A DNA stretch of 64,000 bases from Ampullaceana balthica (Eukaryota; Mollusca; Gastropoda; Lymnaeidae), in assembly GCA_944989445.1 (NCBI GenBank), contig CALYLW010000345.1, positions 577,001 through 641,000 on the forward strand, given 5' to 3'. Positions 1-12,630 of the stretch are shown one piece after another. Numbering within the stretch: position 1 is the first letter of the stretch; each line of letters begins with the position of its first letter. Position numbers and translations under genes: made by a program. The notes under the pieces are model-generated. The model ran no database searches. It saw nothing but the letters and a program-made list of their open reading frames with translations, and was not told the origin of the DNA.

Positions 1-437
1 TCATCTCATTGTGACTTGAAATAGTTTGAATGGCTACGCTAAACAACAACTGGAATAGTTTATACTGAAACAAAAAGACATTTAACCCGACTTTTGTTGG
101 CGTGGACAATTTCAGTTTAAATGTATCAGAATTTTAAAGCAAGAAAATAAAAAGAAGAATTCATTTTATGGCTTTTAATAAGTTTTTTTTTAATCATTGT
201 AATAATTTGTTTTATTCTATCTTCAAGCATTTACTTATTTATTTTTAAGTTATACCAATTTTGTATTGTGTCAGTTTGTGTGTGTGTGTGTTTGAGTTGG
301 GTTTTTTTCTTAATAAAAAGAGCACAATTATATAAGTGTTCCGTCAAACTTATGCTATGCTGTCAACTACAACAACACTACAAATATATTAATTTAAACA
401 AAATCCCAACTTGTCCGTAAAATAAAATTAGAAACAA
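1..437. other. AT-rich non-coding, no gene seen
   Basis: AT-rich sequence with poly-T runs and a short GT run near 275-290. No open frame with recognisable composition and no repeat structure beyond simple runs. Confidence 0.5.
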
Positions 438-1271
438 TTGGGGACATGGGATGTGTGGGGCATGGGGACATGGGATGTGTGGGGCATGGACACATGGGAT
501 GTGTGGGGCATGGAGACATGGGATGTGTGGGGCATGGAGACATGGGATGTGTGGGGCATGGAGACATGGGATAAGTGTGACATGTAGACATGTGATGTGT
601 GGGGCATGGGGACATGGGATGTGTGGGGCATGGGGACATGGGATGTGTGGGGCATGGAGACATGGGATGTGTGGGACATGGAGACATGGGATGTGTGGGA
701 CATGGAGACATGGGATCTGTGGGCCTGGAGACATGAGATGTGTGGGGCCTGGGGACATGTGATGTGTGGGGCCTGGAGACATGAGATGTGTGGGGCCTGG
801 GGACATGGGATGTGTGGGGCCTGGAGACATGGAATTGTGGGGCCTGAAGACATGGGATGTGTGGGGCCTGGAGAAATGGGATGTGTGAGGCCTGGAGACA
901 TGAGATGTGTGAGACCTGGGGACATAGGATGTGTGAGACCTGGGGACATGAGATGTGTGAGACCTGGGGACATGGGATGTGTGGGGCCTGGAGACATGGG
1001 ATGTGTGAGACCTGGAGACATGAGATGTGTGAGACCTGGGGACATGGGATGTGTGAGACCTGGAGACATGAGATGTGTGAGACCTGGGGACATGGGATGT
1101 GTGGGGCCTGGAGACATGGGATGTGTGAGACCTGGAGACATGAGATGTGTGAGACCTGGGGACATAGGATGTGTGAGACCTGGGGACATGGGATGTGTGA
1201 GACCTGGAGACATGAGATGTGTCGGGCCTTGAGACATGGGATGTGTGAGACCTGGAGACATGGGATGTGAG
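438..1271. repeat. 24-bp G-rich minisatellite (about 35 copies)
   Basis: Tandem unit of 24 bp built from a GACATGGGATGTGTGG core followed by GGCATGG or GGCCTGG. An early block (to about 720) has GGCATGG, a middle block GGCCTGG, and a later block GAGACCTGG, so it has sub-blocks of variants. The plus strand is G-rich with runs of 3-4 G separated by 3-6 bases. Because 24 is a multiple of 3, several frames stay open on both strands; these frames are not considered genes. Confidence 0.95.
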
Positions 1272-2317
1272 GTGTTGTTGACTATCAAGTGCCAAATTAG
1301 GAAAGATGTAGTTATGAGGTGTCCATGATGAGCCTGAATACAAGCTGCGGGCCATAATATAAGAAGTTAGTGTTCACTTCCTGTCTTCTACCAAGGCGGT
1401 GCGGAACTGTGGCTATGGCGTTAGAAGATTCTGAACTTGTCACCAATATATGCCGTGTACTGATTCTACTTTGAGACATATCATGTAGAACATTTAAGGA
1501 CACCACCCGGGATTGCTATTCGTACGAAATAATTCCTCAATCCTTGAAGCTTGTCATAAATAACTTCACAGACTGACACAGGGTTATGTATGCGTGGTAA
1601 ACTTTTCGTCAGCATTGGTAGCACCAGACCCTATAAACAATACGAAGTTATGTGGAGAAAGAAAAAAATTGCACTCAGGAGAAAACAATATTTAAACACT
1701 TGTATCGCGGATGGTGAATCCGTGACACGAGTGCCACTTTGGCAATTTTGCATGGCACGTCATCGACATGAGTTTTTGTGTCACCAAGTAACCAATTAGT
1801 GAAAATAAAATTCACAGGTGGGCCTACTTGGCAAATAGCAGTAATTCTTTTGGTAAAATTTAACACATTGGAAAAGAAACTGATACTGGTTCACCAAATC
1901 TGATCTGCACCATTCAAACAGCACGTAGCCACAACGAATGACTGAATGTCTCAGACATTTTGGATGTGTTATTGAAAAGACTGAGCCATGTCGCAAATCT
2001 TATCTGCACGAGTATATGTTTTTGACTTCAGTCGCTTACACGTCACATCTCTGGGTCCTCCGAATGTGCGTGACAGACAACTTACTCACAGGACAGAACT
2101 GATGGCAGCCAATTTCCGGTTGACAGCTAAACTTTTCCCCCCAAAAAATTTCATTGTTACAAGCAGATTCGTCCTAATCTGTGAAAATCTGGTCATACGC
2201 CGAGAGCCTTATGGGTGAGAACAGGGCTTTATTATAACCAGCAAGTAAACGAGTCACCTGACAGGCCCATTACGTTAAACTACTGGAATAAGCATGCAAT
2301 CTATTATGTTGATAGGT
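1272..2317. other. Unique-looking non-coding, no gene seen
   Basis: Open frames here are at most about 76 codons and show no recognisable domain. Nothing supports a gene. Confidence 0.4.
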
Positions 2318-2776
2318 TCAAAAGATTTAGACAGGTTTAGACAGGTTTTGTTGGTTTAGACAGGTTTTGTAGGTTTAGACAGGTTTTGTTGGTTTAGACA
2401 GGTTTTGTTGGTTTATACAGGTTTTGCTGCTTAGACAGGTTTTGTTGGTTTAGACAGGTTTAGACAGGTTTTGTTGGTTTAGACAGGTTTTGTTGGTTTA
2501 GTCAGGTTTTGTTAGTTTAGACAGGTTTTGTTGGTTTAGACAGGTTTTGTTGGTTTAGACAGGTTTTGTTAGTTTAGACAGGTTTAGACAGGTTTTGTTG
2601 CTTTTGACAGGTTTTGTTGCTTTTGAAAGGTTTTGTTGGTTTAGACAGGTTTTGTTGGTTTAGACAGGTTTTGTTGGTTTAGACAGGTTTTGTTGGTTTA
2701 GACAGGTTTTGTTGGTTTAGACAGGTTTGTTGGTTTAGACAGGTTTTGTTGGTTTAGACAGGTTTTGTTGGTTTAA
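2318..2776. repeat. 19-bp minisatellite (about 23 copies)
   Basis: Unit GTTTAGACAGGTTTTGTTG repeated head to tail, with single-base variants and occasional units shortened to GTTTAGACAG (for example near 2330, 2460 and 2580). Confidence 0.95.
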
Positions 2777-3394
2777 TGATCTACTAAATGTTGGCGTCCG
2801 CAGTATCTTGACAAGTTGACAGCATGGAATTAAATCTGGGGTTTTCACCGTTCTGCATTTTAAATAATTGTGTGTGTTGTGTGTGTTGTGTGAGTTGTGT
2901 GTGTGTGTTGTGTAAATTGTGTGTGTGTTGTGGGGGGTGGGGAGGGTGTTTGCTTTCTCTAAACCTCAATCTGTCGCCCCTTCATCTCTATCTAATCTTT
3001 CTATCTCCCTTTCTACTTGCTTCTATTATTGAAAATAATATCTTCTGTCACTGATTTTGAAAAAAAAACAAGAAAGAAAAAAGAGAGACATTTTAGCATT
3101 GTAAAAATTTTTGGTAAAACTTGAAGAGGGCAAGGCCCTATTGTCGGGCAACTCCCCGCCCCTCATCTCTCTATAAACATACCCTCTCCCTCTTGTCAGG
3201 GGGTCCTATCATTCAACACAACCCATCCCTTGTCCCTGTGTCAAAGATTAATTGCCCCTGTTCGACTCATCTCCCCTGGAATCGTGCACACGTTGTGATA
3301 AACATTTGTTGATCTTGCACGAGAAAGTATGCGAGGTCACGTGCTCGTTAGGGTGAGTGTAAGTCGACGAGCATGTAAGCTCTCTGGATTTCAA
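2777..3394. other. Non-coding with a GT microsatellite
   Basis: A GTGT/TTGTGTG-rich tract lies at about 2868-2935, followed by a pyrimidine-rich stretch. No gene is recognised. Confidence 0.45.
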
Positions 3395-3772
3395 TGGCTC
3401 AGGGTGTCATAACTCGGGGTGTCAATGTTTCAAGGTGTCAATAGCTCTAGTTGTCAGTATCTCCGGTTGTCAATAGGTCAGTTTGCTATAACTCAGGGTT
3501 TCAATACCTCAGGGTGTCAATAGGTCATGGTGTCAATAGGTCATGGTGTCAATAGGTCACGGTGTCAATAGGTCAGGGTGTCAATAGGTCAGTGTGTTAT
3601 AACTCAGGGTGTCAACCGCTCAGGGTGTCAACAGGTCAGGGTGTTATAACTCATGGTGTTATAACTCAGGGTGTCAACCGCTCAGGGTGTCAACAGGTCA
3701 GGGTGTTATAACTCATGGTGTTATAACTCAGGGTGTCAACCGCTCAGGGTGTCAATATGTCAGGGTGTTATA
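3395..3772. repeat. About 16-bp degenerate minisatellite
   Basis: Repeats of the form GTCAATAGGTCAGGGT, interspersed with a GTTATAACTCAGG variant and a longer composite block (CCGCTCAGGGTGTCAACAGG) that recurs near 3610, 3675 and 3735. The composite block shows a second, longer periodicity of about 65 bp. Confidence 0.85.
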
Positions 3773-4000
3773 GACACCCACCGTGTTTTCTTGTGTTAAA
3801 AATAGTTCGGCATCTCATCGGGTGGTCAGTAAGGTATTGGGGACTGTGTAGACAATTTTTGTATCGTAGAGGTGAGGAAATCCCTGGTTAATCAGGTGAC
3901 ATCAATGTTAAACTCCATCAAATTTAGCTCCGGGTTGCCAGTCAATGTCATTCCTACCAACACAGGCAGCTGTAGTTCAAAGGTTGAACCTACAACAAAG

Positions 4001-5009
4001 TGACCGTTATACCAGCATAGTCCTAGTGACCGTTATACCAGCATAGTCCTAGTGACCGTTATACCAGCATAGTCCTAGTGACCGTTATACCAGCATAGTC
4101 CTAGTGACCGTTATACCAGCATAGTCCTAGTGACCGTTATACCAGCATAGTCCTAGTGACCGTTATACCAGTATAGTCCTAGTGACCGTTATACCAGTAA
4201 AGTCCTAGTGACCATCATACCAGTATAGTCCTAGTGACTGTTATACCAGCATAGTCCTAGTGACTGTTATACCAGCATAGTCCTAGTGACTGTTATACCA
4301 GCATAGTCCTAGTGACTGTTATACCAGCATAGTCCTAGTGACTGTTATACCAGCATAGTCCTAGTGACTGTTATACCAGCATAGTCCTAGTGACCGTTAT
4401 ACCAGCATAGTCCTAGTGACCGTTATACCAGCATAGTCCTAGTGACCGTTATACCAGCATAGTCCTAGTGACTGTTATACCAGTATAGTCCTAGTGACCG
4501 TTATACCAGTATAGTCCTAGTGACCGTTATACCAGCATAGTCCTAGTGACCGTTATACCAGCATAGTCCTAGTGACCATCATACCAACATAGTCCTAGTG
4601 ACCGTTATACCAGTATAGTCCTAGTGACCGTTATACCAGCATAGTCCTAGTGACCGTTATACCAGCATAGTCCTAGTGACCGTTATACCAGCATAGTCCT
4701 AGTGACCGTTATACCAGTATAGTCCTAGTGACCGTTATACCAGCATAGTCCTAGTGACCGTTAAACCAGCATAGTCCTAGTGACCGTTATACCAGCATAG
4801 TCCTAGTGACCGTTATACCAGTATAGTCCTAGTGACCGTTATACCAGCATAGTCCTAGTGACCGTTAAACCAGCATAGTCCTAGTGACCGTTAAACCAGC
4901 ATAGTCCTAGTGACCGTTATACCAGCATAGTCCTAGTGACCGTTATACCAGCATAGTCCTAGTGACCGTCATACCAACATAGTCCTAGTGACCGTTATAC
5001 CAGCAGAGT
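4001..5009. repeat. 26-bp minisatellite (about 38 copies)
   Basis: Unit of 26 bp with the motifs AGTCCTAGTGACCGTTATAC and CAGCAT. Variants GACTGTT cluster at about 4230-4380 and ACCATCATACC occurs at 4210 and 4570, which shows block-wise homogenisation. Confidence 0.95.
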
Positions 5010-7286
5010 CAACTGTATGATGGCTAACAACATGTTTACAATATTATTCACTTTAAAACACGTACTACTTTTATTGTTATAATTTAATTAACCGCCTTTA
5101 TTGAGCCATTTGGGGGGGGGCGGGCTAGCGGTGGATCTAACGGCGCAACATATCTCTATAGAAGCATAAGACATGGTCATTTAAAGAGCTTATCAAAGGT
5201 TTGTCTTATATTGGACCAAAAAAACATCTGTTTCATTTGTTTAAAACTAAATCTATGTAAAATTTAAAAAATGTGAGGAAATGAAGCAGATTTAACATAT
5301 TTAACAATGCCAATGTAAACTAGTGAATGATTCAAATGCGATGGTAAATTTCAGTTCAAACAAAACATCTTTTCTTCCAAAAAGATTTTTTTTATATACA
5401 GTACTGCGTTATTGACACAAGGCGTAAATTGAGGGGAGGTAAACAGAACAACGCAGAAGGCAATAAATTAAGTCGAGGATTAAACTGTTTGGACGTATTG
5501 TTCTTGGCTACAGATGTCCACGTGTGTGGTATTTGTGTGTGTGTCGGGTAATGTGTGTGTGAGTGTGGCATTTGTGTGTGTGTCGGGTAATGTGTGTGTG
5601 CGTGTGGCATGAGTGTGCTGCATGCGTGTGTGTAGGCAAATGTGATGCGTGATTTGTATGTGTATGTGCTTGCGTGGTATTATTATGTTGCATGTATGTA
5701 TGACGTTTATTTGGCATGAATGTGATGTGTTCGTGTGCGTATGTGTGATGACCCTTCAACTTTACCCTCCATCAAAGGAATCAGCTTGTATGACCAAACG
5801 CAAGTCCACACCTTCATTTGAACAGCTAACAGCCAAAAGCTGAGTTTTACTTAACAAATCTTCTTTTTTTTCTCAAAACATTAATGACAGCATTGTTTTT
5901 TTTAACTGTTTCTGATTAAAATTTCGCAGAGGCTGACATTTTTTTGCTCATACGCAAATTTTACAAAATTAGAATTTTTGCTAAGTTCAATTTTACAAAA
6001 AGAAAAAAATTCAAATCATTCATGCCTAATTCCAAACTTAAATTAACATTAATAGGATTAAGGGCATTTGGACGAGCCAGTAATTTTAAAAGATTGAAAC
6101 TGTCACTTACGACAAAGCTGAATCCAAATATTGAGCACCACAAGATAATCGCGACTTGGATTTTTCGCTCTTCACGCATCACTTCAAAGATTTTCTAAAC
6201 AATTTGTATACGACAGATGAGATGAAATGTTTTAAATAATTTTTCCCCTCAGACCCCCCCCCCTCAAAGCACTGTGCCCATTGCTTTCATAAGATATTAA
6301 AAGTCAGTCAACAGTTCAAACAATGATTTTAATCTTTTCATTCGTTAAACTAAGCATCAGGATAAATGTAATGATTAGCAATGTGTATCATTTGTTTGTA
6401 CGAGTATCTCACCAGTGAATTCTGCTGGTCGTTGCCAATGGTAAAGTTAGTAAGAATCACACGTGGGTTGTTAACTGAGCGGGGATTAAGGTTAAATGTA
6501 GTTAGGTCAAGGTTACTGTTATCGGCGACTCGTCTATCCCGCGGTCAACTTCCAAGCACTCTTGGCCGCCGTCTGCCCAAACTGACTGTAGCACTCTGTC
6601 GAGTAGTGATGGGAGAAGGAGCAGCACGGACATGAAACAAGAGACGCTAGGTGGGGATGGTAAGGGGGGCAGACATCGATAACTGAACATTAAAGGTCAA
6701 AGGTTACGGCAGTCAATTAGACACTCAATACATTACGTTGCATTTCAGCGAGATTCGAATAAGAACTAAATCAGCAGAAACTGAACCTCTGAGAAAAAAG
6801 GATCTTTTCATGAGTTCGATGAATTTTAAACTGGAAAAATATGTTAACGAAGTAGCAATGACCCGCAACTGTTAAATGTTACAGATTGTGTCCCCCTTGA
6901 TATTTTCACCCATTCTCATGCAACGAGCAATAAATATCCTTTTCATGATGCAATATTGCAACAAGTCTTTGAGCACATAAGTGGAGACCGAAACACAGTA
7001 GATTGCTTTGTACAGAAACCAAAATATTTCACGAGACAAAATCGATGTTATCTGTTGTGGTGTTTGGTTGAAGGTACAGATTGGGCAAGGTCGTGAGGGG
7101 GGTGGTTGGTTGGAGAGGATGGAATGGGGGTTTAGAGAGGGGCTGGTGATGGTATGTTAATGACATGATGGTTAAAATAAGGGAAGGTGGTGCTTGTGTT
7201 TGTGTGGGAAGTTGGCGATGGTGGTGGTGGTGGTTTGTGAAGATGGAGGAAGAGGCATCTTGGGGACGTGGTTGCATGTTTAAGTG
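5010..7286. other. Non-coding with a GT-rich tract
   Basis: A GTGTGT/GTGCGT-rich simple repeat occupies about 5521-5745. The remainder is AT-rich with homopolymer runs. Open frames (up to about 84 codons) have no recognisable domain. No gene is seen. Confidence 0.45.
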
Positions 7287-7676
7287 GTGATGACATGGTA
7301 ATGTGGTGGTATTGCCTGGCTGGGAAGGTGGTGATGACATGGTAATGTGGTGGTATTGCCTGGCTGGGAAGGTGGTGATGACATGGTAATGTGGTGGTAT
7401 TGCCTGGCTGGGAAGGTGGTGATGACATGGTAATGTGGTGGTATTGCCTGGCTGGGAAGGTGGCGATGACATGGTAATGTGGTGGTATTGCGTGGCTGGG
7501 AAGGTGGTGATGACATGGTAATGTGGTGGTATTGCCTGGCTGGGAAGGTGGTGATGACATGGTAATGTGGTGGTATTGCTTGGCTGGGAAGGTGGTGATG
7601 GCATGGTAATGTGGTGGTATTGCTTGGCTGGGAAGGTGGTGATGGCATGGTAATGTGGTGGTATTGCTTGGCTGGG
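7287..7676. repeat. 44-bp minisatellite (about 9 copies)
   Basis: Unit of 44 bp with motifs GGTGGTGATGACATGG, TAATGTGGTGGTATTGC and CTGGCTGGGAA, highly homogeneous. It produces histidine-rich open frames on the minus strand that are not considered genes. Confidence 0.95.
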
Positions 7677-9498
7677 AAGTAGTTGGCTTTAGAAAGTGTT
7701 TCTGGAATGAGCTCAAGGTTTCGAACATATATTTTAAAGTTTTTAGATCTCTTTTATTTTTCAAATGAATACATCTCAAGTAAACCTGAGCTCCTCGTTT
7801 GAAATGAATCCTGTTGCACATAATAACTTTCATGTTTTACCTAACTAATTTAGAACTCATAAACGTGATAAATTCTTGAAGAAAAAACTGCCAAATTGTT
7901 TGAACAGTCGGCGGACACCTCACATTAATCTTGTAATGGATGCAATTAATTATGTGTTCTTGGTTAACGTTGTGAAAACACGAAGTACGCATGAAACCTT
8001 TGAAGGCGTATTGAATTTCACATTCATTTCCGGTATAGTTTTGTAAGTAGCCTACAAATGATAAGCCAAGTGATCCAAGTTCTACCCGTCAAAGAAGGGA
8101 ATTAGCTCCAGTGAGTGGTGTTGGATTAAAATATTGATGTTTCCAACAGATGTTGCGATGTTAAATTGAGTCTAGCGTAGCAACGTGTGTCTTTCCTGGC
8201 ATGTGCAGGGTGGGAGGCTAAAAAAATGTTAACTTTTGCGGAGCGTTCAATACATCAGACACACAAACACGACATCATATCTGGCCATAAACCCTAAAAT
8301 ATAATATAATGGAAACGTAATGAAAAATATCAACTTCACATCAATAATATTTTTATTCCTGAAATAAACCAAAAATAAATTTAAGATACGGCATTTTATG
8401 TGCAATAAATTTAAAGTTTCAAATTTAATTAAGTACGTTATCTAAAACAGCTCGCAGTCTCGCACAAGTATTAACACAACAAAAGTTGGTCAATTTTTTT
8501 TAATGGACTTAGCAAAGTGTCAGCCGCTCAATGGTTCTGGACGATTCCTAACAAGAGTGACAATGTTGTTAAGTGATATGCCAGAAATGACGGATAGCAT
8601 GAGACAAGTGATTGATCGCGGCCAATATACAAAGAAAATATAACTGTCACTCAATCTAACAGATAAGAATAGTTAAGACAAGATAAAATAAGATAATATA
8701 AGATCTATAATTTCATTTTCCTCGGTGTATTTTAAGAAAGATAAGTTACATTATTACGAATCTTTAATGAATGACTTTATTTACAACGTGAAACGATTTT
8801 TTTTTCAAAAAGGATCCAAATAATTTGAATGTGTTTAATTTTGAGTTTGGATTATTATTATTATTGAAATTTATTGCAATAACTTTTATTTAAATATGCC
8901 CTTTAATTTTGAAGTTGTTTTTTTCTCTTGACGTCACCCCACAACTCCGCAGCATGGCGCTGATATTTTGATTGTGGCTACTAAAACTACATAACTTACA
9001 ATTTGTTGTTGTTCTGATAGTTGGTCTGTGGATTAAAAGAGTGTTGATGTATTTCATTCGTTCTCTGTGCCCCTCATGCAATGTTCACTCAAAGCATTTG
9101 CTTTCGTTTACATGAAAATACTGACCATAAACATCGCAAAATTGTTGAAACAAAATACTATTAGTTTTGGGTAGATGCCCGCAAAATTTGCTCGCAATTA
9201 CCCAACCAGCAATCCCACCAGCCACCGCAAAACACCAGCAGCATCACTGCTACCCCCCTGCCCCCCCACACACACACAACCAGCACGTGTTAAACAGCAG
9301 ATTAGCAAGAACTTAATTTCTAATCCATCATCCCCACCAGGTGAATGCGACAAACTGCAGGGTACAGAAGATTAGTTGTGACTTGTCCCCCCCCCCACCG
9401 CTTATCTCAAGATCTGCTCAATTCCCGTAATGGTGATTAATGGTGGCCAGTTATTGAGTCATTAAGCGAGGGTCAATGAAATTATTTTTCGTACAGCT
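7677..9498. other. AT-rich non-coding, no gene seen
   Basis: AT-rich sequence with poly-A/T runs and C-rich tracts at about 9265 and 9390. No domain, splice-bounded exon or repeat array was recognised. Confidence 0.4.
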
Positions 9499-10425
9499 GG
9501 CTGCAGTGCGCCGTGAAACTGAGTACTTACAGCTGAGAGGAGTGCGGTGTGCACTGAGTACTTACAGCTGGCAGGATTACACCGTGCATTGAGTACTTAG
9601 AGCATGCTGGAGTGCGTCATGCACTGAGTACTTACAGCTGAGAGGAGAGCGGTGTGCACTGAGTACTTACAGCTGGCAGGATTACACCGTGCACTGAGTA
9701 CTTAGAGCATGCTGGAGTGCGTCATGCACTGAGTACTTACAGCTGAGAGGAGTGCGGTGTGCACTGAGTACTTACAACTGGCAGGATTACACCGTGCACT
9801 GAGTACTTAGAGCATGCTGGAGTGCGTCATGCACTGAGTACTTACAGCTGAGAGGAGTGCGGTGTGCACTGAGTACTTACAGCTGGCAGGATTACACCGT
9901 GCACTGAGTACTTAGAGCATGCTGGAGTGCGTCATGCACTGAGTACTTACAGCTGAGAGGAGTGCGGTGTGCACTGAGTACTTACAGCTGGCAGGATTAC
10001 ACCGTGCACTGAGTACTTAGAGCATGCTGGAGTGCGTCATGCACTGAGTACTTACAGCTGAGAGGAGTGCGGTGTGCACTGAGTACTTACAGCTGGCAGG
10101 ATTACACCGTGCACTGAGTACTTAGAGCATGCTGGAGTGCGTCATGCACTGAGTACTTACAGCTGAGAGGAGTGCGGTGTGCACTGAGTACTTACAGCTG
10201 GCAGGATTACACCGTGCACTGAGTACTTAGAGCATGCTGGAGTGCGTCATGCACTGAGTACTTACAGCTGAGAGGAGTGCGGTGTGCACTGAGTACTTAC
10301 AGCTGGCAGGCTTACACCGTGCACTGAGTACTTAGAGCATGCTGGAGTGCGTCATGCACTGAGTACTTACAGCTGAGAGGAGTCTGGTGTGCACTGAGTA
10401 CTTACAGCTGGCTGGAGGGCGCCAT
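9499..10425. repeat. 35-bp satellite arranged as 105-bp trimeric higher-order repeat
   Basis: Three related 35-bp monomers share GCACTGAGTACTTA and then diverge: type A continues CAGCTGAGAGGAGTGC, type B CAGCTGGCAGGATTACACC, type C GAGCATGCTGGAGTGCGTC. They recur in fixed order A-B-C, with the AGCTGAGAGG motif at 9636, 9741 and 9846, i.e. every 105 bp, for about 8 higher-order copies. Confidence 0.95.
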
Positions 10426-10559
10426 GCACTGATTTCTTAAAAGGATCTTAATTTTTCTATTTATGTTTAAAATTTAAAAATTGATGAAGAATACATAGCA
10501 GATATTGCCGTATTATTTCACATCACTGCGGTTCTAAGAGAGATATCCCATTTTGAAGT

Positions 10560-10795
10560 GGCATAGACAGGAAGCTAGAGATGTCATCACAACGTACTGT
10601 GACGTGGACAGGAAGCTAGAGATGTCATCACAACGTACAGTGGCGTAGACAGGAAGCTAAGGATGTCATCTCAACGTACAGTGGCGTAGACAGGAAGCTA
10701 GAGATGTCATCACAACGTGCAGTGACGTAGACAGGAAGCTAGAGATGTCATCACAATGTACAGTGACGTCGACAGGAAGCTAGAGATGTCATTAA
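10560..10795. repeat. 41-bp minisatellite (6 copies)
   Basis: Unit of about 41 bp with motifs GACAGGAAGCTAGAGATGTC, ATCACAACGTACAGTG and GCGTA, six copies with point variation. Confidence 0.9.
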
Positions 10796-11675
10796 CACCA
10801 AAGGAAACTTTTACCTTTCATTGACAAGGCGTGTGTTTAACGGCAAACGGAAGATTTTTAAATTCTTTTATTAGGGAAAGAAAATAAGAGTTGGTTAATC
10901 CCCACAGACGGCGCTAACTCTGTACACACTCACCTGCTGATGCTGGTGAAGATGAGGAGGGTTCCAAACACTGCGGTTTAACCTCTGCATCTCCAATGGG
11001 GTCTAAAATATGTTGCGGAAAAAATAACATACACGACAGCCTGTAATGACGTCAGACTTTTTGACGTCAAAAACATTTATTTTACTTTTTTTTTATACCG
11101 CTTCAATGGTAAGGTAAACTCGTGAATGTAATTTTAGATGTGGATTATTGTTTCAAACCAGCGGATGCAATGTTAGCATTAGATTAGTGTTTTAAACCGG
11201 CTTCAGTTTCTAGAAGCATCGATTCGTGACGTGGGGTGGCTACAGTCGTGGGTGGGGGGGGGGTCCGTGTTGATACAACGGAACGACCCATAAATAGGGG
11301 ACCTGAAAAGTCCAGCTGGGGTACGGCGTTTATGACTCGGGTAAACACGCGCCCGCACCTCTACCCTACCCCCTGGGGTGTGGACATGACTATAGGGAAA
11401 ATGGGTTCCATGGTTTATTTCAATGACGGACTTTATGGTGTGGCCGCTAGGGTTGCGTGAGGGGTGGGGTGGGGTGGGGAATATTGAAACAGTCGGAGCG
11501 CTAATACGAAGCCCGAAAGGTAAATTGTATTATATTCATGTATTGATTCGATGATGATGGCGGCGTAGTGATTTGCTGGGAGTGATGAGTGGGACGAGAA
11601 TAGTCCACATAAAAAAATAGCCCTGGGCTTGTTAGTACAGCGATGATTGGATCGTCATAGAGTCACGTGTATTTT
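10796..11675. other. Non-coding, no gene seen
   Basis: Mixed-composition sequence with a G-rich run near 11250 and 11460. The 74-codon open frame at 11236 has no recognisable features. Confidence 0.4.
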
Positions 11676-12290
11676 ACTGTTGTAGGCTGTGAGTATAGCA
11701 TGGTCTGTTGTAGGCTGTGAGTATGGCATGGTCTGTTGTAGGCTGTGAGTATGGCATGGTCTGTTGTAGGCTGTGAGTATAGCATGGTCTGTTGTAGGCT
11801 GTGAGTATGGCATGGTCTGTTGTAGGCTGTGAGTATGGCATGGTCTGTTGTAGGCTGTGAGTATAGCATGGTCTGTTGTAGGCTGTGAGTATGGCATGGT
11901 CTGTTGTAGGCTGTGAGTATGGCATGGTCTGTTGTAGGCTGTGAGTATGGCATGGTCTGTTGTAGGCTGTGAGTATAGCATGGTCTGTTGTAGGCTGTGA
12001 GTATGGCATGGTCTGTTGTAGGCTGTGAGTATGGCATGGTCTGTTGTAGGCTGTGAGTATGGCATGGTCTGTTGTAGGCTGTGAGTATAGCATGGTCTGT
12101 TGTAGGCTGTGAGTATGGCATGGTCTGTTGTAGGCTGTGAGTATGGCATGGTCTGTTGTAGGCTGTGAGTATGGCATGGTCTGTTGTAGGCTGTGAGTAT
12201 GGCATGGTCTGTTGTAGGCTGTGAGTATGGCATGGTCTGTTGTAGGCTGTGAGTATGGCATGGTCTGTTGTAGGCTGTGAGTATGGCATG
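11676..12290. repeat. 28-bp minisatellite (about 22 copies)
   Basis: Unit of 28 bp with motifs TGTTGTAGGCTGTGAGTAT and GGCATGGTC. A variant with ATAGCAT instead of ATGGCAT occurs at about 11695, 11779, 11863, 11975 and 12087, i.e. every 3, 3, 4 and 4 units, suggesting duplication of multi-unit blocks. Each unit carries a donor-like GTGAGTAT on the plus strand. Confidence 0.95.
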
Positions 12291-12457
12291 GTTAGGGTGT
12301 AGTTTAACTCCAATGAGTGTGGGGGAATTTCCCATTGTATTTACTTTAAAAAAAAATTATATATTTAATATTTATTTTAATTATCTAAGAAAAAAAAACT
12401 GTTCTGTCTTGAATTATAATATGATTGAAGTAATCATTTATGTTCTTTTGACATATC

Positions 12458-12630
12458 CAGCGCTGGATTTACCTATTTGGTAAACAAGCTATAGCTTAGG
12501 GCCCCCGACTTCTTGGGGGCCCCCCGGAATTTTTTTTCCATTGAAGGCACTGACAAGAATATTTGAACTTCAAAAGGGCCCCCATATCTCAAATAGCTAA
12601 GGGCCCCGTCAAGTCTAAATCCGGCCTTAG
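12458..12630. mobile_element. Short hAT-like non-autonomous element
   Basis: The left edge CAGCGCTGGATTTA and the right edge TAAATCCGGCCTTAG are imperfect inverted repeats around an interior with complementary GGGCCCCC-type tracts. CATATCC occurs at both flanks, overlapping the left edge by one base, and may be the target duplication. Class assignment rests only on the CAG-type terminus. Confidence 0.5.

Noticed and set aside
378..1355. 325-codon Ser/His/Pro-rich minus-strand frame
   Set aside because: Created by the 24-bp array; overlapping frames on both strands are equally open.
7029..7833. Histidine/proline-rich minus-strand frames
   Set aside because: Translation of the 44-bp minisatellite; three overlapping frames give similar peptides.
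11655..12335. 226-codon minus-strand frame over the 28-bp array
   Set aside because: A stop-free 28-bp repeat keeps all three minus frames open; no unique sequence supports coding.
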